From Chlamydoabsidia padenii (taxonomy: Eukaryota; Mucoromycota; Mucoromycetes; Mucorales; Cunninghamellaceae): a DNA stretch of 22,335 nucleotides. Under the pieces are notes generated by a model that saw nothing but the letters and a program-made list of their open reading frames with translations, did not search any database and was not told where the DNA came from. The translations under genes were made by a program, and so were the position numbers. Shown here in pieces: positions 17,242 through 22,335 of this stretch (positions within the stretch are counted from its first letter, which is position 1; every line of letters starts with the position of its first letter). The stretch lies in the NCBI GenBank assembly GCA_025330725.1, contig JAIWND010000086.1, forward strand, positions 1 to 22,335. Direction: 5' to 3'.

Positions 17242-18279
17242 ATGACCGAACACACGGTGTTGGCAAACAGCCCCATCTATCCACCCAAAATCAAGCTGAT
17301 CTCATTCGCTGGATTTGAAGGTGAAGACTTCCGTACCTTTGAGCAAAGCCTAGATAACTACTTTGCTTTAAACAACATTGCAGACGAAAAACGCATGCTG
17401 GTCATCCTCAAGGCGCAACTCTATCATGCCGCAAGAACTTTTGTGAACAAAGAATTGAAAAAGAAATCCGATCTGACCTATACTCAAGTGATGAAGAAGC
17501 TACATGATCACTATATCACTCCTGAATTGATCCAGACATACGAATACGCTTTCCATAACATGAAACAAGGCGCACACGAACACCCTAAGACGTTCTACGC
17601 TCGTATTGGCGAGGCCGCTGAATTGGCTGATATTGACAGCGAACCCATGATCCAAAGCCGTCTCCGTGCTGGCCTGAATGAAGCCATACAACAGCATTGT
17701 ATATCCCTGGGCTGCAAGAGCATCGAATCTTGGTTAAATGCTGCAGAAGGATACTGGGTTGCTCATCACCCACAACAAGTCAATATGGTTGACAACCCTT
17801 TCCACCCAAGAACCATGTATCATACCATGGACACACATCAACAGCCTCCATCAAATCTAAATGCAATGACTGATCAAGCATTGGACCTGAAAGATATCAC
17901 AAAATCTATCCGACAAATCATACAACAGGAATTCAACAATTTCTCGAGGAATCAAAATGATGCATATCAACCCCGTCGCAACAATTGCCATGACAACCGA
18001 CGTCAACGACCTTATCGATACAACGAAGATGATCTCACAGGTTATGATTTCAAAGGATATACTGGACCCGATTTCCCACCAAAGAATCAGCGACCAAATT
18101 ACTATGAAAACAATGATTACCGACGACCCTATAATAACCAACGGAATTATCACTATCAACAAGGGCAACGTTATCAGCAACCACAAAACCAACAACATAA
18201 TGCACGATATAACAATCATCAAAGTAATCAACAACATAACCAACAAACTAACCAACAAAACCAGCAGTCAAAAAACTAG
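17242..18279 (+). CDS. gag: Gag polyprotein (Ty3/Gypsy capsid)
   Basis: 345 residues, intact. Residues 1-190 form the capsid-like part: SFAGFEGEDFRTFEQSLDNY, AQLYHAARTFV, LHDHYITPELIQTYEYAFHN, then KTFYARIGEAAELADIDSEP, the usual helical Ty3 Gag pattern. From about residue 200 the chain becomes Asn/Gln/Arg/Tyr-rich, ending in a long Q/N tail. No CCHC zinc knuckle is present; only single Cys residues occur. The basic, Q/N-rich tail presumably replaces it in RNA binding. The stop TAG directly follows AAAAAAC, the slip site for making Gag-Pol. First ATG after the leader is used as start. Confidence 0.9.
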   Translation: MTEHTVLANSPIYPPKIKLISFAGFEGEDFRTFEQSLDNYFALNNIADEKRMLVILKAQLYHAARTFVNKELKKKSDLTYTQVMKKLHDHYITPELIQTYEYAFHNMKQGAHEHPKTFYARIGEAAELADIDSEPMIQSRLRAGLNEAIQQHCISLGCKSIESWLNAAEGYWVAHHPQQVNMVDNPFHPRTMYHTMDTHQQPPSNLNAMTDQALDLKDITKSIRQIIQQEFNNFSRNQNDAYQPRRNNCHDNRRQRPYRYNEDDLTGYDFKGYTGPDFPPKNQRPNYYENNDYRRPYNNQRNYHYQQGQRYQQPQNQQHNARYNNHQSNQQHNQQTNQQNQQSKN

Positions 18280-18308
18280 CTCGGGCAACTGCAGCTGATG
18301 GTCAGTTG
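18270..18308 (+). promoter_or_regulatory. -1 ribosomal frameshift signal between gag and pol
   Basis: Heptamer A_AAA_AAC (18270-18276) lies in the gag frame exactly as X_XXY_YYZ, just before the gag stop TAG. Slipping back one base enters the pol frame, which is open from here on. After a 9-nt spacer come CAACTG (18286-18291) and CAGTTG (18303-18308), a 6-bp stem with an 11-nt loop. This is the textbook layout of -1 frameshift sites; yeast Ty3 itself uses +1. Activity is inferred. Confidence 0.75.
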
Positions 18309-20387
18309 ATATACCCGCCTACCAAATCCACAAGCAATCAACATCATAAAAATGATAAAAACAACACATCCCAACAACAACATAACTTAAACATCATGGA
18401 TATCCAACATAAGCATAAAAACAGACATAAAAAGACCAACGTTTATTTCGAAGAAGAAGATGAAGATGATGATGATATAGATTTCTACGCTGCTACCAGA
18501 AGAGACAGGCCGCCTGAAGTCATACATGATGATCCCGTAACCAAGAAGAGAAGAACCAATGGATTGGACATCACGCCACCAGTAGTAATCCAACCAGCTA
18601 ACATGAAGCAAGATGTCCCTACAAGCAACCGGAAGACAAGATCAGCACCTGCACATCCCGATATCAAGTATAACATTGCAGAAGATGTCCTTACCCGTAA
18701 AGCCGATATCGATGTGGGTGATCTAATTGAAGCATCGCCATACCTGAAGAAGCAATTGCGCGATGTTTGCCGGCCTAAACGACGAAAGAAGCCAATCGCA
18801 TTGAATGCCATGGAAGAAGGAGAAGTCGTAACCACTGCCGCATATGCTGAAGTATATATTGGTGATCGAAAAATCAAGGCGCTGATAGACTGTGGAGCCG
18901 CCAAGTCATGTATGTCAAGAGCCATGATGAAGATGCTAGACATGGAGATCGATACGCCCTCCACCAATGTGTTCACTCTTGGCAATGGATCCAAACAAAC
19001 CACACTTGGAATCGTTCTCGATGTGCCTATCAAAATCACAGATGGAGTCAGTATACCTGCCAACATGGAAGTATTGCCACAATGTCCATCCCACCTGATC
19101 CTAGGCATCGACTGGTTGAATCATGCACAAGCCATCATCAACATCAAGACTGGAATGCTGACGGTTACCTACAAACACAAGAAGATGAGTATCCCTATCA
19201 CTTATATCAAGGCCTCTTCAAAACCGGTTACCATGAAAGCATCGCGAATCATCTATGAAGAAGATAACGTACAACCAAGGCAACCAATCATCATCAAGCC
19301 AACACCCTTATTGGACGATCAAGACACCAGTGATGAAGAAGACGACATTGACGAGGAAACAGAAGAAGACGAATGGGAACACGATGAGAAGGAATCTGAT
19401 GATGAAGATCAAGAGCTGTGTCCGCTGTCGCCTACTGAAGACCAATACTACGCTTTTCGTGTGGACCATATATCTAATACCAAGACAACGATCAGTACCA
19501 AGGAAAATGGATTCACCCTTCCGCCGTTTACCATGTGCACCGTTGATCTAACCATTCCCAATGATAATGCCTTACCTACAATCATCCACCTGCAACCGGA
19601 TACCAGCTACGATAAGTACCTGCGTGAAGATCAGTTCATCGACATCAACATGACAGATCTAGACAAGGAATATCCACCGAATACAGTAATTGCACACCGA
19701 ATGACGGAATTGGAGATAGAAGACGACGACGATCAAACATTGGGATTCGAATTGAACCATATGGAATTCCAAGAAGAAGCATACCATAAACCACAACAAG
19801 AATTGGACCCTACCAAGGAAGAAAAACTACAGTTAGGAGATGTACCACCTGATATACGCAAATCCTTTATCAACTTACTGACTGAATTCCGAGATGTATT
19901 CGACTGGCATAATGACACAATGGGAAAAACAACGCTGTTGGAGCATGAAATCATTTTGAAGGAGAACACACCACCTATCCGCCACAGACCCTATCGAATG
20001 GCACCCGTTGAGCAAGAATACTTGAAGCAAGAATTGGACCGATTATGCGAACTGGGAATCATCAAACCAGCAAGTACACCATTTACCGCACCTATTATAT
20101 TGGTCAAGAAGAAGAATGGTGATTATCGAATGGTTGTTGACTATCGCAAGTTGAATGCATTGACAAAAGTTGACGCCTACCCTTTACCAAAGATTGACGA
20201 CTTGATTGACGAATTGGGAAGTTCAACGATATTTTCCGCATTGGACCTACGTTCTGGATTCCACCAAGTACCGCTCAAGCAAGAGAGCAAGGAATTGACT
20301 GGTTTCGTGACAAAGTTTGGTACCTATCAATACGAAATGTTACCAATGGGATTAGTAACAGTCCTGCTACTTCCAACGATTAATTGA
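18276..20387 (+). CDS. pol: Pol, part 1: protease and N-terminal reverse transcriptase
   Basis: About 703 codons in the -1 frame relative to gag, ending early at a frame break. The frame has no ATG near its 5' end; it continues from the slip site (LARATAADGQLIYPPTKS). Order: basic/His-Asn-rich linker, acidic patch, aspartic protease (ALIDCGAAKSCMS, catalytic Asp at 18888-18890, and LILGIDWLNHA as the second hallmark), a long acidic insert (about 19315-19420), then RT fingers/palm (IRHRPYRMAPVEQEYLKQEL, IILVKKKNGDYRMVVDYRKL, FSALDLRSGFHQVPL, YEMLPMGL). The protease has Cys where Ser/Thr is usual in D-S/T-G. The stop at 20385-20387 results from frameshifts in the RT palm. Confidence 0.88.
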   Translation, partial: LARATAADGQLIYPPTKSTSNQHHKNDKNNTSQQQHNLNIMDIQHKHKNRHKKTNVYFEEEDEDDDDIDFYAATRRDRPPEVIHDDPVTKKRRTNGLDITPPVVIQPANMKQDVPTSNRKTRSAPAHPDIKYNIAEDVLTRKADIDVGDLIEASPYLKKQLRDVCRPKRRKKPIALNAMEEGEVVTTAAYAEVYIGDRKIKALIDCGAAKSCMSRAMMKMLDMEIDTPSTNVFTLGNGSKQTTLGIVLDVPIKITDGVSIPANMEVLPQCPSHLILGIDWLNHAQAIINIKTGMLTVTYKHKKMSIPITYIKASSKPVTMKASRIIYEEDNVQPRQPIIIKPTPLLDDQDTSDEEDDIDEETEEDEWEHDEKESDDEDQELCPLSPTEDQYYAFRVDHISNTKTTISTKENGFTLPPFTMCTVDLTIPNDNALPTIIHLQPDTSYDKYLREDQFIDINMTDLDKEYPPNTVIAHRMTELEIEDDDDQTLGFELNHMEFQEEAYHKPQQELDPTKEEKLQLGDVPPDIRKSFINLLTEFRDVFDWHNDTMGKTTLLEHEIILKENTPPIRHRPYRMAPVEQEYLKQELDRLCELGIIKPASTPFTAPIILVKKKNGDYRMVVDYRKLNALTKVDAYPLPKIDDLIDELGSSTIFSALDLRSGFHQVPLKQESKELTGFVTKFGTYQYEMLPMGLVTVLLLPTIN

Positions 20388-21229
20388 CCTATGTTTTGGT
20401 TCATTACTAAACAACTGTCTTGTTGCCTACATTGACGACTTGAACGTACATTCCAAAACTTACCGGCACATCTACTGGACCTTCGACAAGTATTTGTATG
20501 TGCACGCCATGGAGGATTACTGTTCAACATCGACAAATGTATCTTTTTCAAGGAAGAATTAAAATTTTTGGGCTACGTGATAACAAAAAATGGAGTAAAG
20601 ACGGATGAAGAAAAGATCAAGAAAATTCAAGATTTCCCACCACCTAAAACTACCAAACAAGTTCGGAGTTTTATTGGACTGGCTTCCTATTATAGAAGAT
20701 TTATCAAAAATTTTGCTGCCATTGCCAGACCATTACACGAACAAACTAAGACGACGACAATGATTACCTGGAATCAAGAAGTTACTGATGCCTTTAACAA
20801 ATTGAAACAAGAATTGACACAAGCACCTGTCCTCAGACGAGCTGACTTTACCAAGCCGTTTATCATTGTATGTGACGCTTCGCAAAAAGGCTTGGAACGA
20901 TACTCTCTCAATTAGACGATGCTGGCAAGGAACATCCGGTCATATACGCCAGTAGAGGACTCAAGAACAGTGAAAAACATTACGGTGCCTCGAAATTGGA
21001 ATGTCTCGTACTCATATGGAGCCTACAAATATTCAGACCATATCTACTTGGCAAGAAGTTTACTGTCATATCCGATCACTCACCACTGAAATGGCTAATT
21101 CAACCACCTAAAGTAACTGGCATTGTAGCAAGATGGATACAATATCTCGCGGAATACGAATTTGAAATCAAACACCGCAGTGGAAGAACGCATGAAGCCG
21201 CAGATTTCCTGTCAAGACTTGGCTACTAA
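20388..21229 (+). pseudogene. pol: Pol, part 2: RT palm/thumb and RNase H, frame-broken
   Basis: The RT active-site box YIDDL is present (20428-20442), followed by a further frame change near 20460-20470. Then FKEELKFLGYVITKNGVKTD (20550-20610) and RSFIGLASYYRRFIKNFA follow in one frame. RNase H starts with IIVCDASQKG, breaks at about 20892-20896, and continues in another frame with HYGASKLECLVLIWSLQIFR, VISDHSPLKWL and EAADFLSRLGY, then stop. Domains are conserved but at least four frame breaks exist from 20350 on. Two of the RT breaks and the RNase H break look like loss of one base in a short homopolymer. Confidence 0.85.
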
Positions 21230-21298
21230 TGACAAGATAACAAGAACTGATCATCCAACTACATCCATATTTAATATAACGATTACTCACAAATACTG

Positions 21299-21302
<4 letters not shown>

Positions 21303-21351
<49 letters not shown>
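21303..21351 (+). repeat. 49-nt poly(A) tract inside pol
   Basis: An unbroken run of 49 A between the RNase H end and the integrase stub. It is far longer than any other run in the window and would encode a Lys run if translated. Origin unknown: slippage, captured poly(A), or an assembly artefact. Confidence 0.95.
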
Positions 21352-21353
<2 letters not shown>

Positions 21354-21451
21354 AACAACAACGACCAATATCCGGACGACGTCGTAAAAAGCTATCCAGA
21401 ATCACAAAACAGAATCAAGCATACCACTTTTTAACAACTGCATCATCTTTA

Positions 21452-21814
21452 GTGCATAAAATTCAACATACATATCAACATCCAACAATTACTAACCTCA
21501 ATATACCCTTGGAATTTACAACGACAATGGACGAACGACAATATAATCAGATCAAGCATTACCAACGTCACCTACAATACCCCGACGACGCCACAGAATC
21601 AGAAAAACGCTACCTCAGGCGAAATTCCTCACAATTCATCTTCGAGAATGGAAGCCTATACCATTTTGACAGCAATGCAGACATGACCCTACGCAGCATC
21701 TGGAAGGAAATGAATGAGCAAGACGAATGGTTACAAGGCAGTGGGCCGCCTTTTAGTCGGCTGGGGCATGACGAGGATGATATTTTGCAAGCCATATTTG
21801 GAATTCCAGTCTAA
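21452..21814 (+). pseudogene. Integrase N-terminal stub fused to Pol C-terminal tail
   Basis: Residues YNQIKHYQRHLQYPDDATES then a RYLRRNSSQFIFENGSLYHF stretch resemble the segment that precedes the HHCC zinc finger in Ty3/Gypsy integrases. The zinc finger, the D,D-35-E core and the rest are missing. The frame goes directly to EWLQGSGPPFSRLGHDEDD and then across the 3' LTR start (21769) as DDILQAIFGIPV and stop. In the 5' LTR the same tail continues further because one A is not missing. The integrase function is lost; any movement needed help in trans. Confidence 0.65.
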
Positions 21815-22265
21815 TGGCTTGGGCCGACCAGATATAGTAATATCTGCACCTCAGGTTATATGCACCTCAGGTTATATGCACCTCTTGTTCATTGTTGGAT
21901 GCGCAGTTTAATTATTAGTATAAATACCCTCCTCTCCCCGCAATTTTATTTTTTTTCGATAGTTATCTCTTATTTATTATTTAACTCAATAAAAGCAGTA
22001 TAAAAGGACTTCGATCCAACCAAATACTGTCTTATTCTTTTAGTCTCTATCATTTATATAGAGCATATTCATATTTTTTTTCAGACTATAAGTCTTGATT
22101 ATTTAAAATCCGACACATTTAGTCGTAGATTCTTTATTTCACTCTATTCTATCAAAAAGGTTGAACTTTCACCATAAAAGTTCTGGTGCTCACTCTATAA
22201 AAATCATACAAAAAGACCAAAAAACACATTAGTTACCTATATACATAACATATATAGCCGTAACA
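21769..22265 (+). repeat. 3' LTR of the nested Ty3 element
   Basis: 497 bases. Differs from the 5' LTR only by run lengths: CCAG for CCAAG, TTT for TTTT, T8 for T7 and A6 for A5. TATAAAT at 21919-21925; hairpins at 22045-22063 and 22083-22095; TTCTGGTGCTCACT at 22181-22194. No clear polypurine tract precedes it; only GGGG at 21763-21766 lies just upstream. Confidence 0.95.
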
Positions 22266-22269
22266 ACAT
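22266..22269. repeat. Target-site duplication ACAT, right copy
   Basis: Directly follows the 3' LTR and matches 16488-16491. Confidence 0.93.
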
Positions 22270-22302
22270 TTAGCCGTAACAAGCCCGTAACACACCGTAA
22301 CA
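22270..22302 (+). mobile_element. 3' end of split LTR B
   Basis: TTAGCCGTAACA continues LTR B exactly as in the intact mirror copy, followed by two more CCGTAACA-type repeats. After it, CGACA-actct-TGTCG (22304-22318) forms a small hairpin and the window ends. Confidence 0.75.
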
Positions 22303-22335
22303 GCGACAACTCTTGTCGGAGATAAAAAGTGATTT

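Larger units (their letters stand above)
16492..22265 (+). mobile_element. Ty3/Gypsy LTR retrotransposon, nested, pol-defective
   Basis: 5774 bases, LTR to LTR, flanked by ACAT. Order: 5' LTR, primer-site candidate, 240-nt leader, gag, -1 frameshift signal, protease, reverse transcriptase, RNase H, integrase stub, 3' LTR. The PR-RT-RH-(IN) order and RT sequence place it in Ty3/Gypsy. No chromodomain is seen. The RT/RH part has several frame breaks and the integrase core is absent, so it cannot move by itself. The two LTRs differ only by four single-base run-length differences, which implies a recent insertion or homogenisation. Confidence 0.95.

Noticed and set aside
18306..18308. TTG as start of pol
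   Set aside because: The frame is open upstream to the AAAAAAC slip site, so expression by -1 frameshift explains it better.
1..22335. CRISPR array, bacterial operon or phage content
   Set aside because: No spaced direct repeats; genes have spliceosomal introns and the RNA gene is a Pol III tRNA, so the DNA is eukaryotic.

Overview
The window looks like a stretch of nuclear genome from a filamentous fungus, most likely an early-diverging (Mucoromycota-type) one. It is AT-rich, its genes are split by many 50-120 nt introns (GTAAGT-like donors, CTAAC/CTTAAC branch points), and it holds a Pol III tRNA gene and fungal Ty3/Gypsy LTR retroelements. The species cannot be named from the sequence.

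Layout. Positions 1-3.2 kb are gene-poor; I can only support weak, fragmentary candidate exons there. From 3.2 to 12.2 kb three genes lie on the minus strand and can be rebuilt exon by exon with phase closing in each. They are a 399-residue polyQ/polyP, probably disordered protein (3209-4532), a 611-residue carnitine O-acetyltransferase with a C-terminal AKL peroxisomal signal (4972-7049), and a 13-exon, 1292-residue sterol 3-beta-glucosyltransferase of the Atg26/Ugt51 type (7398-12183). A tRNA-Pro(AGG) gene is at 12758-12829.

From 12.9 kb to the end the window is retrotransposon sequence. Fifty-eight bases past the tRNA starts a minus-strand LTR (12888-13645). It is mirrored by a plus-strand LTR (15777-16491, continued at 22270-22302). 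Between them are older LTR fragments and short coding relics. A younger Ty3/Gypsy element (16492-22265) sits inside the plus-strand LTR. It has 497-bp TG..CA LTRs, an exact 4-bp ACAT duplication, a primer-binding-site candidate, a gag gene, a broken pol gene and only a stub of integrase.

How the parts work together. The acetyltransferase shuttles acetyl units out of peroxisomes and mitochondria. The glucosyltransferase makes steryl glucosides at PH/GRAM-targeted membranes. No shared pathway among the host genes is visible. In the retroelement, gag and pol are linked by a well-formed -1 frameshift signal (A_AAA_AAC, gag stop, 9-nt spacer, stem-loop). The most interesting signals are: (i) a short peptide of the type DDxLQAIFG, encoded across the 5' edge of several diverged LTRs and conserved mainly at the amino-acid level; (ii) paired hairpins in the LTR R region with compensatory stem changes around a fixed CATNNAT loop; (iii) an inverted LTR pair nearly identical in R-U5 but diverged in U3; (iv) a primer-site-like TGGTGCTCACT motif repeated inside the LTRs as well as at the PBS.
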